Shown: positions 6,691 through 14,955 of the stretch, piece by piece
Layout of the letters: each line of letters starts with the position of its first letter
Position numbering within the stretch: position 1 is the first letter of the stretch
Source of the DNA: an uncultured Bacteroidales bacterium
Lineage (GTDB): Bacteria > Bacteroidota > Bacteroidia > Bacteroidales > Bacteroidaceae
Assembly: GCA_937876995.1 (NCBI GenBank)
Contig: CALEFD010000074.1
Coordinates: 1 to 24,463 of the forward strand
Length of the DNA stretch: 24,463 nt
Reading direction: 5' to 3'
Position numbers and translations under genes: made by a program
Notes under the pieces: model-generated
The model's database searches: none
What the model was told of the DNA's origin: nothing
What the model saw: the letters and a program-made list of their open reading frames with translations, nothing else

Positions 6691-9471
6691 CTATTTCAAA
6701 TTTTTTAGCGCAGGGGCACTGCAAGCATTTGGTGTATTGATGCGTGCTATATGTGCCACTGTGGATGCTAATATGCTTATAGAAACAGGATTTCTGTCTA
6801 TCTCTGCGTGAATGCCGTTTCCATACATAATTAGGGGAATGGAAGATGCTTGCGGTGTGTAGTAGTACCGGATATCGCAATCTTCGTCTGTTATGCTCCA
6901 GCCGGGATTGACTTCTATTATCAAATCGCCGCTATAGTATGAATGTGTGGCATTTCTTTTGCGTATGGTCTGTTCGTTATGTATGCCAAAAGCAAGGTCT
7001 CGCTGTGCTATAATGCTCTTTACTCCTGTTACCTGATATAGAAAATCCACGCAACTCTCTATAATTTCGTGTAGGGCTAAATCGTTTTTATCTATAGTAT
7101 TGCTGTTTATATAGATGTGGTTCAGGTGGTAGGTCTCTATGTACTTGCCATCGCCATACTTAGCCGATAAGAACAGATTTAAAAGCGCGGTGACACGTTC
7201 CATACTTACTGTGCCGTTAGGGATTCTGGTCTTGCTTAAATCCGGGGCTTGTTTGGGCTTTTGTCCTGTTGATGTAAGAAAGATAAGAGTATTGTCTAAA
7301 CCTATGTTTTTTTCTACGTATTCAATAATAGATTTGATGTTCTTATCTAAACGCAGATAGATGTCCTGCTGTTCAAGTGAATAGAGTGTGGATGGTTGAC
7401 CCTGATAGTTACCTGCGTAATAAGAGAGCATTAACATATCTGTGTTGTTGTCTTTGCCCATCTCTAATTCATCTATAGCGGTCAGAGCTAAATTGGTTAC
7501 TCTATCGTTGGCAATAGGTGATGTGCGCAAATCCCACATATCTTTTTTCTTAAAGATGTAAGAAAATGGTTTGTAGCGTTCGTCGGCAGATTTCTGAATA
7601 TATGCACCTGTGGGATATGATGGTATCCATTCAGGATGATTGTTTGTTCCGTAGTCTATGGCAGAACACCATTCGGGTATCTGATTGTAGTAGCTTGAAG
7701 AGCACCATTCGGCGTTTTCGTTCAGCCAAAGAGCATAATCGGCTTCGTGCCCGGCAGAAAAGATAACCTGCTCTTTGTCTATACCTATGGCGCAGATATG
7801 TGCATCTTCTCCGTATGTCAGATATAGTTCATCTGCCAAATTTGTGGCTAATAATCTTTTGGGAGAACATTTGTCAAAGGTGTTGGTGCCGTCGTAACTG
7901 TTATCTTCTGCAAGTGAACCTACATTCAGGGTCTTTCTGTCCATCCATCTGGAAGCTACTATGCCGTGTTGCAGTGGCGAAGCACCTGTATAGATAGATG
8001 CTGTGGCCGATGCTATATCGGCTTCGTCAAAATCGAATGTGCTGTTAGGGCGGTTATATCCGTTGTTCCACAACTCTTTTAATCCATTGTCGGAAAACAG
8101 TGGTAGTAACTTTTCATAGTATTCACTATCCAATTGATCTACCGTTATTCCAATTATAAGTTTGGGCTCTGTTTCATTTTGTACCGGTCTTATAATCTGT
8201 GCAGAAGCCGGTATGCCGAATAACACAATTATAACAGCGTAATATCTGGGGTTGAAATATTTGGCATCTCTTTTTGGTACAACATATTTAACATACAGTA
8301 TTAATAGTGTGTTGCTTAAACACCGGTATGCTATAGAGGTAATGAATAGCAGAGTGGCTGTTTGAATGTGCTGTGGAATGGCCGATGACAGCACTGCGAA
8401 ACTCAATGTTATTATACCGTTGCAAAGAGTAAAAGTATCTAATTGTTTTTTTCTTGCGTTTATAATGATAAATGGTATAAAAAATAGCGGAATAGGGTTG
8501 AATGGTATAATGAGATAATTGCTTCCTACGGTGGGGTGTTCCGAAAAGAAAAACAGAAATGATATTATTATACCTGCTAAACCTTGTATTCCAATAAGTA
8601 CAATGTCAAACCACCAGGAGATTCTTTTTTTGTGCCAGTTGATGAGACTGATGAAAATGGTAGTTAAGAGAACAATCCACATAACCTGTGTGGGGGTAAG
8701 TATGTAATTGCCAAAAACAACTTCGTTTTGCGGATTGTTTACTACATACGCTTCAGAAACTAATGGCGTAACATTACCTGCACTGTCTGTTACGGTGGCA
8801 TGGGCTAATAGTTCCATCAATTCAAGTGGGGCAAAAGCAAACTGTCTGTTGTCTATTATTGTATCGGCATCGGCACCTATTACCAAATCTGTCCCAAACG
8901 ATGTCCACGGATTGACCTTATTGTATTTGTGCAGTAATTGACGGTAAGTGGTGGTAGTGTCCATTTGGGTGTATTTTATTTTTCCATCTACTGCCTCTTC
9001 TACTTTGTCTAATGCCATTGTGGCACAGTTGTTATCTAAAAAATTGTATCTGTAAACTCTGTTTTCGGGTTTTGCGTGTGTGCTAAGCAATTGGAATAAT
9101 TTTTCACTCTCCGCTTTGCTTATGTTCAGGTCCTGTTGGTAAATTTTTGAACCTCGTTTTGTGTAACTGCGTTCAAAATTTTTATAGTATTCGGCTCCAA
9201 GCAGGTAATCTGTCTTTCCCAAAGTGAATCGCCAAATAAAGTTAGGCGAACTGAAATCGAAGAGCCCGTAGTTAAAAACAATGTCGTTACCTGTGGTGTG
9301 GTTGGTTACTCTTATTGCAGTATGACCATAAAGTTCATAAATGGCAGGTCCCGGCGAACACGTAAGCAAGCTTATTTGAATACTGTCACTATAGTTTTCT
9401 TGTGCTGTTGCGCATACTGATGCAACAGACAAAAACAGGCATATTATGATAGCTGAAATTCTATTTTTCAT
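6691..9471 (-). CDS. DUF4105 / membrane / degenerate alkaline-phosphatase-superfamily fusion protein
   Basis: A 926-residue envelope protein with two parts. Residues 1-23 are a signal peptide (ATA-QEN). Residues about 28-250 look like DUF4105, with the hallmarks CSPGPAIYELYGHTAIRV (38-55), NYGLFDFSSPNFIWRF and FLDNNCATM (144-152). Hydrophobic segments follow at about 262-278, 286-310, 317-338, 346-364 and 370-396. A further hydrophobic stretch ending in PASAQ (about 409-425) resembles the signal peptide of an originally separate gene. Residues 436-926 resemble PafA-type phosphatases or phosphodiesterases (LIIGITVDQL, ASIYTG, IYLRLDK, IPLIMYG). Only the first metal-ligand Asp (D445) seems kept; by alignment from memory the nucleophile position is I486 and the other ligand positions are N688, Q692, T735, G736 and S877. 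This suggests a pseudoenzyme. Its biological role is unknown. It is monocistronic and convergent with the lipoprotein gene at 5545-6669. Confidence 0.82.
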   Translation of the reverse strand: MKNRISAIIICLFLSVASVCATAQENYSDSIQISLLTCSPGPAIYELYGHTAIRVTNHTTGNDIVFNYGLFDFSSPNFIWRFTLGKTDYLLGAEYYKNFERSYTKRGSKIYQQDLNISKAESEKLFQLLSTHAKPENRVYRYNFLDNNCATMALDKVEEAVDGKIKYTQMDTTTTYRQLLHKYNKVNPWTSFGTDLVIGADADTIIDNRQFAFAPLELMELLAHATVTDSAGNVTPLVSEAYVVNNPQNEVVFGNYILTPTQVMWIVLLTTIFISLINWHKKRISWWFDIVLIGIQGLAGIIISFLFFFSEHPTVGSNYLIIPFNPIPLFFIPFIIINARKKQLDTFTLCNGIITLSFAVLSSAIPQHIQTATLLFITSIAYRCLSNTLLILYVKYVVPKRDAKYFNPRYYAVIIVLFGIPASAQIIRPVQNETEPKLIIGITVDQLDSEYYEKLLPLFSDNGLKELWNNGYNRPNSTFDFDEADIASATASIYTGASPLQHGIVASRWMDRKTLNVGSLAEDNSYDGTNTFDKCSPKRLLATNLADELYLTYGEDAHICAIGIDKEQVIFSAGHEADYALWLNENAEWCSSSYYNQIPEWCSAIDYGTNNHPEWIPSYPTGAYIQKSADERYKPFSYIFKKKDMWDLRTSPIANDRVTNLALTAIDELEMGKDNNTDMLMLSYYAGNYQGQPSTLYSLEQQDIYLRLDKNIKSIIEYVEKNIGLDNTLIFLTSTGQKPKQAPDLSKTRIPNGTVSMERVTALLNLFLSAKYGDGKYIETYHLNHIYINSNTIDKNDLALHEIIESCVDFLYQVTGVKSIIAQRDLAFGIHNEQTIRKRNATHSYYSGDLIIEVNPGWSITDEDCDIRYYYTPQASSIPLIMYGNGIHAEIDRNPVSISILASTVAHIARINTPNACSAPALKNLK

Positions 9472-9481
9472 ATAAAAGTAT

Positions 9482-9504
9482 GGTTAATCTGTGCAAAATT
9501 AACC
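9482..9504 (-). promoter_or_regulatory. Promoter -7 element inside a palindrome, upstream of the DUF4105 fusion gene
   Basis: On the minus strand TAATTTTG (9501-9494) matches TAnnTTTG and lies just upstream of the start codon at 9471. It sits inside a perfect 7-bp inverted repeat, GGTTAAT (9482-9488) and ATTAACC (9498-9504), with a 9-bp spacer. No clear TTG -33 element is seen. The palindrome over the -7 box could be an operator (inference). Confidence 0.45.
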
Positions 9505-9553
9505 AAATCCTTGATATAATGGTGATATATTGCGTGTAATCTCCGGTTTATTG

Positions 9554-9582
9554 TTGCAGAACAAAAAATCTGAGTATCTTTG
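9554..9582 (+). promoter_or_regulatory. Bacteroides-type promoter for coaX
   Basis: TATCTTTG (9575-9582) matches the -7 consensus and TTG at 9554-9556 lies 18 bp upstream (a second TTG at 9551 gives 21 bp). The predicted transcript start is near 9586, only about 5 nt before the coaX ATG at 9591, so the mRNA would be nearly leaderless. It probably serves the whole downstream envelope gene run. Confidence 0.72.
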
Positions 9583-9590
9583 TCGGCGTT

Positions 9591-10322
9591 ATGGCCTGTA
9601 AGCATTTAATAGTAGATGTGGGTAATACCCTGATGAAATGTGCTCTTTTTGACGGCGATGTGTTGCTTAAAGAGTTTTTTTGCGATGCGGAACTTCAGCC
9701 TTTGTTGGATTCTGTGTCGGGAATAGATATTTCAGGCGGCATGTGGTCTGCTGTACGTAAGTTGCCGGCATCATTAGAACAGTGGTTTGCTTGTAACGGA
9801 GTAGTCAAGTTTACTTGGCAGACTCCGGTGCCATTGAAGAATCTGTATTCCACTCCGGAAACACTTGGTATGGACCGATTGGCTGCAGCTGTGGGAGCCT
9901 GGTCTATCTGTCCGAAAAACAATATTTTGGTGATAGATATGGGGACTGCCATTACTTTTGATTTTGTCAGTGCTGAAGGCGAATATGTAGGTGGGAATAT
10001 AGCACCCGGAAAGGAGTTAAGGTATAGGGCTTTAGCTGAGCATACGGGCGCTTTGCCATTGGTGCATGGAGTGGTAGATGATTTCTGCTGGGGAAATTCC
10101 ACAGAGACTGCAATCCGTTCCGGAGTGATTAATGGAATACGCTCTGAAATAGATGGTTACATTAACAAAATTAAACAGAAATTTCCATTGCTTTTGGTCT
10201 TTTTAACCGGTGGGGACGCAAATATTTTTGATATAAGAGAAAAAAGTGGTATTTTTGCGGTCAAAAATCTGGTGATTACAGGTTTGGATTGCATTTATAA
10301 GTATAATGAAGTCAAAAAATAG
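9591..10322 (+). CDS. coaX: Type III pantothenate kinase
   Basis: CoaX phosphorylates pantothenate with ATP, the first step of coenzyme A synthesis, in the cytoplasm; the type III enzyme belongs to the ASKHA (actin-like) fold and is not feedback-inhibited by CoA in characterised cases. The 243-residue length is typical. Visible motifs are DVGNT (9-13, phosphate binding), GMDRLAAAVGA (93-103), DMGTAIT (116-122) and GGNIAPG (134-140), all in the expected order. The first methionine lies 8 nt after the promoter -7 box, so a leaderless or near-leaderless start is implied. The gene's last 17 bases overlap the start of the following outer-membrane protein gene, indicating co-transcription and coupled translation. 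No defect is seen. Confidence 0.95.
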   Translation: MACKHLIVDVGNTLMKCALFDGDVLLKEFFCDAELQPLLDSVSGIDISGGMWSAVRKLPASLEQWFACNGVVKFTWQTPVPLKNLYSTPETLGMDRLAAAVGAWSICPKNNILVIDMGTAITFDFVSAEGEYVGGNIAPGKELRYRALAEHTGALPLVHGVVDDFCWGNSTETAIRSGVINGIRSEIDGYINKIKQKFPLLLVFLTGGDANIFDIREKSGIFAVKNLVITGLDCIYKYNEVKK

Positions 10323-11574
10323 AATAATAATATTGCTCTGCTCCATGTTGTTCGCTACAGTTCTTGTTGCTCAGAATAACATGAATTCGCCATATTCAAG
10401 ATTTGGATTGGGAGTTTTGTCGGAACAGCAAGTGGGTGCTGACAGAGCTATGGGTGGAATAGGTATAGGTACGCGTGGACACAACAATATTAATTTGTTG
10501 AATCCGGCATCGTATTCTACAGTAGATACACTGTCATTCTTATTTGATTTCGGTTTCTCTTTGCAGAACGGAAATTTTTCAGAAAACGGAAAAAAGGTTA
10601 ACGCAAAAAATGCTGGCCCTGATTATGTGGCTATGCAGTTTAGAGTTCAGCCAAAGATAGGCATGACATTGGCTTATATGCCATATTCCAAGGTTGGTTA
10701 TGCTTTCTCTTCGAAAGAGACTATTAGAAATGATGAAGACGGTGAAATTTCTGCTACAAACATGTATGCCGGTAATGGTGGACTGGATTGTGTTATTGCA
10801 GGATTGGGCTGGAGACCTACTGAATGGATATCTGTTGGCGCTAATGCATCGTACATATATGGTAACTTGTTACATTCAGTAAAGAATTCATATTCAGATA
10901 ATACTATTTACACCAGACAGAAAACCTATAAAGCAGAATTATCTGCAATAAAGTTTGATTTAGGTTTGCAGGGTACCATTAAGTTAGGTGAAAACAGTTT
11001 GGTTTTAGGTGCTACATTTGCTCCTAAGACTGAACTTAAAGGAGAATCGTTTGTATCGGATATTATAGTGAATAATGCATCGGAAGTACAGATGGCAGAC
11101 ACTACTGAAATAGAAGCTCCTTTTGCTCTTCCTAACGGATTTGGTTTTGGTGCATCTTTTGTAACAGAAAAACTTACTGTGGGTGCCGATGTAAGTTATC
11201 AGCAGTGGTCAAGCGTAGATCTGTTTGGTAAGAAAGATGGGCTTGATAAAATTCGTGTTTCGTTAGGCGCTATGTATCAGTATGATAAAAATAGTAAGAA
11301 TATTCTTAAGAGTAGCACCTATAGAGCAGGTTTGTACTATCAGCAGCCATATTGCAAATTGGAAAATATTAAGGCTCCTACAGAATATGGATTTACTGCC
11401 GGTTTCTCTATTCCTATTGTAAACAGATATAACAATAGGTCCACAATAGATGTTTCCGGACAGTATGTCAGAATGCAACCTGAGGGCTCAATGTTGATGA
11501 CAGAAAATTATTTAAGGATAAATGTCGGTATATCATTTAGTGAACGTTGGTTTGCTAAGTGGTTGGTGGAATAA
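10306..11574 (+). CDS. Predicted outer-membrane beta-barrel protein (FadL/PorV-like)
   Basis: A 422-residue predicted outer-membrane protein. It has a cleavable signal peptide (to about LVAQ, residue 23) followed by NNMNSPYSRFGLGVL, a signature common at the mature N-terminus of Bacteroidetes barrel proteins of the OmpP1/FadL-like type. Further features are NPASYSTVDTLSFLFDFGFS, many alternating amphipathic strands, and an aromatic-rich C-terminal strand. The start codon lies inside coaX (17-nt overlap). The TPR protein gene follows after 69 bp with no obvious promoter. Transport or assembly partner is unknown; the link to coaX appears to be genomic rather than biochemical. The barrel prediction is from sequence pattern only. 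Confidence 0.78.
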   Translation: MKSKNRIIILLCSMLFATVLVAQNNMNSPYSRFGLGVLSEQQVGADRAMGGIGIGTRGHNNINLLNPASYSTVDTLSFLFDFGFSLQNGNFSENGKKVNAKNAGPDYVAMQFRVQPKIGMTLAYMPYSKVGYAFSSKETIRNDEDGEISATNMYAGNGGLDCVIAGLGWRPTEWISVGANASYIYGNLLHSVKNSYSDNTIYTRQKTYKAELSAIKFDLGLQGTIKLGENSLVLGATFAPKTELKGESFVSDIIVNNASEVQMADTTEIEAPFALPNGFGFGASFVTEKLTVGADVSYQQWSSVDLFGKKDGLDKIRVSLGAMYQYDKNSKNILKSSTYRAGLYYQQPYCKLENIKAPTEYGFTAGFSIPIVNRYNNRSTIDVSGQYVRMQPEGSMLMTENYLRINVGISFSERWFAKWLVE

Positions 11575-11643
11575 TTAAACCATTCCCAATGTGTGTTAGT
11601 CTAAAGAATGAAAGCACTTGAAAAATAGTAATAACGTAAAACA

Positions 11644-13011
11644 ATGAAAATAATGAAAAAGAGTACAGTTTTATTTTTGTCGTTAATGATGACGACTGCA
11701 GCTTTCGCACAAAAAGGTGTTGAAGATGGATCACGCTATGGACACGGAGACGATAGTATTGCTTGTTTGAGAAACATCAGTATCTATACTGAGTATGTAA
11801 AAACAGAAAACTATCTGGAAGCATATAATAATGGTTGGAAAGAAGTGTTCCGAGATGCTCCTCTTGCACAGTCTTCTACATACACAAATGGTGTGAAGAT
11901 TTTGCGCTGGTTATATCAGAATGAAACAGATGCAACCAAGAAGGCACAGTATTCAGCAGAATTGATGGAGGTTTACGAACAGCGTTTGAAGTATCTTGAT
12001 GAATTGAACAAACTGGTTAAGAACCCAACCACAAAGGCAGAAGTAATGGGACTTTATGCTCACGATTATATTTCATACAATCCAAAACCGGAATTGCAGA
12101 AGGCATATAAGATGTTGCGTGAGGCTGTAGATTTGGGTAAAGGTGAAACAACTTATTACGTTTTGGGCGATTTGATGAGAATATCTTCTCAGAGATATAA
12201 ATCAAATAAAGATACTCGTGATGATTTGTTACAAGACTATCTGGATTGTGCAAATTATATAGTAGAGGTTATTGCCGGTCTTGATAATGAAAAGATTATT
12301 GAGGCTGCAAATAAGACTAAAGATAATATCGACGCATACTTTGTGAATAGTGGTGCTGCCGATTGTGAAAGCTTGCAGGCAATATTCGCTCCAAAGGTGG
12401 AAGAGGCTAAGGATGATTTGGAATATTTAAATAAGGTGGTAAGTGTTATGAGTATGCTTGATTGTACATCATCAGAAGCTTACTTCAAGGCTGCCGAATA
12501 TGCATACGCTATAGAGCCATCAGCTAAATCGGCTGCAAGCATAGGTAAGATGTATATCTCTGAAAAAAATGATTATGCTACAGCTCTTACTTTCTACGAC
12601 AAGGCTATAAGCCTGGAACAGGATCCTGAAGCACTTTCTAATCTTTATTATACCGGTGCTGTTATACAGTATCAGTTGAAAGACCAGAATAAGGCAAGAA
12701 CTTATTTGCGTAATGCAATTAGCAACAATGCAAATCATGGTGATGCATATATCCTTATGGCACAATTGTATGCAGCTAACTACCAATGGCACGGTGAAGA
12801 TGCAATGAACCGTTGCGCTTACTATGCTGTAGTAGATAAACTGGAACAGGCTAAAAGAGTAGATCCTTCTGTTGCAGATAAAGCTAACGAATTGATTGCT
12901 TCTTACAGAAAGCACTTCCCATCAACTGAAGATCTCTTTATGTATGGTCTTAAGAAGGGTGACAAGGTAGAGATTAAGGGTTGGATTGGCGAGACAACTA
13001 CAATCAGATAA
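11644..13011 (+). CDS. Periplasmic tetratricopeptide-repeat protein
   Basis: A 455-residue secreted helical-repeat protein. The signal peptide ends AFA-QKG (about residue 22); methionine 4 (11653) is an alternative start. Helical pairs with TPR spacing are visible around residues 280-390, for example SAASIGKMYISEKNDYATAL, EALSNLYYTGAVIQYQLKDQ and GDAYILMAQLYAANYQWHGE. The N-terminal half also looks like degenerate helical repeats. It ends in a short beta-like tail (GWIGETTTIR). TPR proteins usually act as protein-binding scaffolds; here the context of an outer-membrane barrel upstream and LptC immediately downstream (no gap between stop and next ATG) suggests an envelope assembly role, which is inference. 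The specific function is unknown. Confidence 0.78.
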   Translation: MKIMKKSTVLFLSLMMTTAAFAQKGVEDGSRYGHGDDSIACLRNISIYTEYVKTENYLEAYNNGWKEVFRDAPLAQSSTYTNGVKILRWLYQNETDATKKAQYSAELMEVYEQRLKYLDELNKLVKNPTTKAEVMGLYAHDYISYNPKPELQKAYKMLREAVDLGKGETTYYVLGDLMRISSQRYKSNKDTRDDLLQDYLDCANYIVEVIAGLDNEKIIEAANKTKDNIDAYFVNSGAADCESLQAIFAPKVEEAKDDLEYLNKVVSVMSMLDCTSSEAYFKAAEYAYAIEPSAKSAASIGKMYISEKNDYATALTFYDKAISLEQDPEALSNLYYTGAVIQYQLKDQNKARTYLRNAISNNANHGDAYILMAQLYAANYQWHGEDAMNRCAYYAVVDKLEQAKRVDPSVADKANELIASYRKHFPSTEDLFMYGLKKGDKVEIKGWIGETTTIR

Positions 13012-13596
13012 ATGATACTGTTGAATCCTGTATTCAAAAAAATAACAACTAATGGCACGGCAATTGCTCTATGGGCAATTGTCTTGCTGTTTTGTTTTTC
13101 ATCTTGTTCAAGAGACAAAAAACAGTTTACAGGTGCGGTAACCAGCAGAGATTCCACATCGGTTTTGACAACTCGCGGTATTACATCGTTAGTATCGGAA
13201 AATGGTGTAATAAAATACAGGATAATATCTGACGAATGGATGGTATTTGATAGGATGGATCCTCCGTTTCATTCTTTTGAAAAAGGTGTTAGACTGGAAG
13301 TGTTCGATTCGCTTATGCAGGTGGGTTCTATGATAAAAGCCGATACAGCATATTTCTTTACGGAAACAGAACAGTGGAAACTTATTGGTAATGTTCATGC
13401 TGAAAATGTAGATGGGGAACTTTTTGATACTCAGCTACTTTTTTGGGATCAGCGAAAACGTAATGTCTATTCAGACAGTACAATAAGAATACAGCAGGAT
13501 AATCAGATTATTATAGGTAAAGGGTTTGAATCGAACCAGGATTTTACAAAATACACAATACGTAAAACAGAAGGTGTAATACCGGTTAAGGAATGA
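13012..13596 (+). CDS. lptC: LPS export component LptC (YrbK family), predicted lipoprotein
   Basis: LptC is the inner-membrane-anchored periplasmic piece that passes lipopolysaccharide from LptB2FG to LptA. This 194-residue protein fits the family in size and pattern: a hydrophobic N-terminus, then beta-rich periplasmic sequence with ENGVIKYRI (63-71), MVFDRMDPPF, ADTAYFFTETEQWKLIGNVH and the terminal GKGFESNQDFTKYTI typical of the beta-jellyroll end. Unlike proteobacterial LptC, which keeps an uncleaved helix, this one has a lipobox FSSC (Cys32), so it is probably a lipoprotein; this is common in Bacteroidetes. The ATG follows the preceding TAA directly, and the stop overlaps the next ATG by 4 nt (ATGA), showing tight coupling. 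No lptA, lptB or kdsC lies next to it. Confidence 0.85.
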   Translation: MILLNPVFKKITTNGTAIALWAIVLLFCFSSCSRDKKQFTGAVTSRDSTSVLTTRGITSLVSENGVIKYRIISDEWMVFDRMDPPFHSFEKGVRLEVFDSLMQVGSMIKADTAYFFTETEQWKLIGNVHAENVDGELFDTQLLFWDQRKRNVYSDSTIRIQQDNQIIIGKGFESNQDFTKYTIRKTEGVIPVKE

Positions 13597-14852
13597 GTCA
13601 TACAGTACTGATATTGATAATAGCATTGTGCTTTTCGGCTTTGTTTTCGGGGCTGGAAATAGCATTTGTGTCGTCCGATAAGTTGCGTTTTGAAATGGAT
13701 GTGGAACGCAATACTTTTAGTTCGAAGATTCTGAAACGCTTTTTTCATAAACCCAACATATATATATCTACAATGTTGGTTGGCAATAACATTGCTCTTG
13801 TAATATACAGTACAATGATGGCTGTAGTGATAGAGAGCATTATACCTGAAGGGCTTATATCAAATGAATTTGTTCTGGTGTTGATAGAGACTTTTATATC
13901 TACATTGATAGTAATTGTAGTGGGTGAATTTCTGCCTAAGACAATCTTTAGAATAAATTCAAATGCCACTCTGAATTTATTTGCATTGCCGTTGTTTTTA
14001 ATATACATACTGCTATATCCAATATCGTTATTTACAACTTGGCTGTCAAGACTTATATTGAGAGTATTTGGAGTTAAAATAAATGACGAAAGTGCAGATA
14101 AAGCTTTCTCTAAGATAGATTTGGATTATTTCCTACAGTCCGGATTGTCAGATACCAATAGTAGTTCTGAACATGAACCGGAGGTGCGTATTTTCCAAAA
14201 TGTTCTTGACTTTTCAAGTGTAAAAATTAGAGATTGTATGGTTCCAAGAAACGAAATATGTGCTGTAGAAAAGAATGCATCGCTGGTGGAACTAAAAGAG
14301 CAATTTGTAGAGACCGGCTACTCCAAAATAATTGTGTATGATACCGATTTGGACCATATAATTGGATATGTTCACTCTTCTGAATTATTCAGGCATAAAG
14401 ATAAATGGCAGGAGCATATTCATACCATGCCGTTTGTACCGGAAACTCTGATGGCCCAAAAGCTGATGAAACAGTTTATGACCAGAAAAAAGAGTCTGGC
14501 AGTTGTTGTGGATGAATTTGGAGGTACATCGGGAATAGTTTCGCTTGAAGATATTGTGGAAGAGATTTTGGGTGAAATTGAGGATGAACACGATGTAAGT
14601 TCCTTGGTTTCTAAAGAGACAGAAGACGGTTATATATTTTCGGGAAGGATAGAGATAGAGCATGCAAATAACAGATTTGCTCTGGATTTGCCGGAGTCTG
14701 ATGAATATATGACTATTGGAGGCTTGATACTGCACTATGCAAAAGGGTTCCCAAAGGTTAACGATAAGGTGCAAGTAGAAGGTTATTCTTTTAGAATTTT
14801 AAAGATGGGCCAGACGAAAATTGAGTTAGTGGAACTTTCTAAATCAAAATAA
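13593..14852 (+). CDS. CorC/HlyC-type CBS-domain membrane protein (hemolysin family, GldE-like)
   Basis: A 419-residue inner-membrane protein with the standard three-part layout: an N-terminal CNNM/DUF21 transmembrane domain (about 1-175, with FSGLEIAFVSSDK and the conserved VVGEFLPKTIFR at 109-120), a CBS pair (about 213-330, starting RDCMVPRNE and ending VVDEFGGTSGIVSLEDIVEE), and a C-terminal CorC_HlyC domain (about 343-415, GYIFSGRIEIEHAN). Relatives are implicated in magnesium/cobalt homeostasis; in Flavobacteria the GldE member is tied to gliding and secretion. Which applies here cannot be told from sequence. The start overlaps the lptC stop (ATGA), so it is in the same operon. Old 'hemolysin' labels for this family are not evidence for toxicity. 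Confidence 0.9.
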   Translation: MSHTVLILIIALCFSALFSGLEIAFVSSDKLRFEMDVERNTFSSKILKRFFHKPNIYISTMLVGNNIALVIYSTMMAVVIESIIPEGLISNEFVLVLIETFISTLIVIVVGEFLPKTIFRINSNATLNLFALPLFLIYILLYPISLFTTWLSRLILRVFGVKINDESADKAFSKIDLDYFLQSGLSDTNSSSEHEPEVRIFQNVLDFSSVKIRDCMVPRNEICAVEKNASLVELKEQFVETGYSKIIVYDTDLDHIIGYVHSSELFRHKDKWQEHIHTMPFVPETLMAQKLMKQFMTRKKSLAVVVDEFGGTSGIVSLEDIVEEILGEIEDEHDVSSLVSKETEDGYIFSGRIEIEHANNRFALDLPESDEYMTIGGLILHYAKGFPKVNDKVQVEGYSFRILKMGQTKIELVELSKSK

Positions 14853-14854
14853 TA

Positions 14855-14895
14855 TGCATATTTTTAGGTATATGCAGACAATTTTACTAACTTTG
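14855..14895 (+). promoter_or_regulatory. Promoter of the foldase gene with an inverted repeat at the -33 region
   Basis: TAACTTTG (14888-14895) matches the -7 consensus; the start would be near 14900, leaving a leader of about 55 nt. The -33 region is poor (TTA near 14864-14866). It is covered by a perfect inverted repeat, TGCATAT (14855-14861) and ATATGCA (14870-14876) with an 8-nt spacer, which may be an operator or a weak terminator for the upstream operon. Confidence 0.55.
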
Positions 14896-14955
14896 TGCGC
14901 CTTGAACCAAAATGGTTTGTGGATAATGGAATAAAAACAAAAAAATAATAATAAA

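Noticed and set aside
6676..6693. Hairpin TAGTTG-N6-CAACTA between the convergent genes at 6669 and 6691
   Set aside because: The stem is only 6 bp of mixed AT and overlaps the stop codon of the minus-strand gene; T run follows only on the plus side. Too weak to call as a terminator.
8190..8260. Possible frameshift or missed gene boundary inside the 926-residue fusion gene, where a signal-peptide-like segment occurs
   Set aside because: The reading frame is continuous, with no stop codon and no in-frame ATG close to the internal signal-like segment, so a true fusion is the simpler reading; kept as a finding rather than an error.
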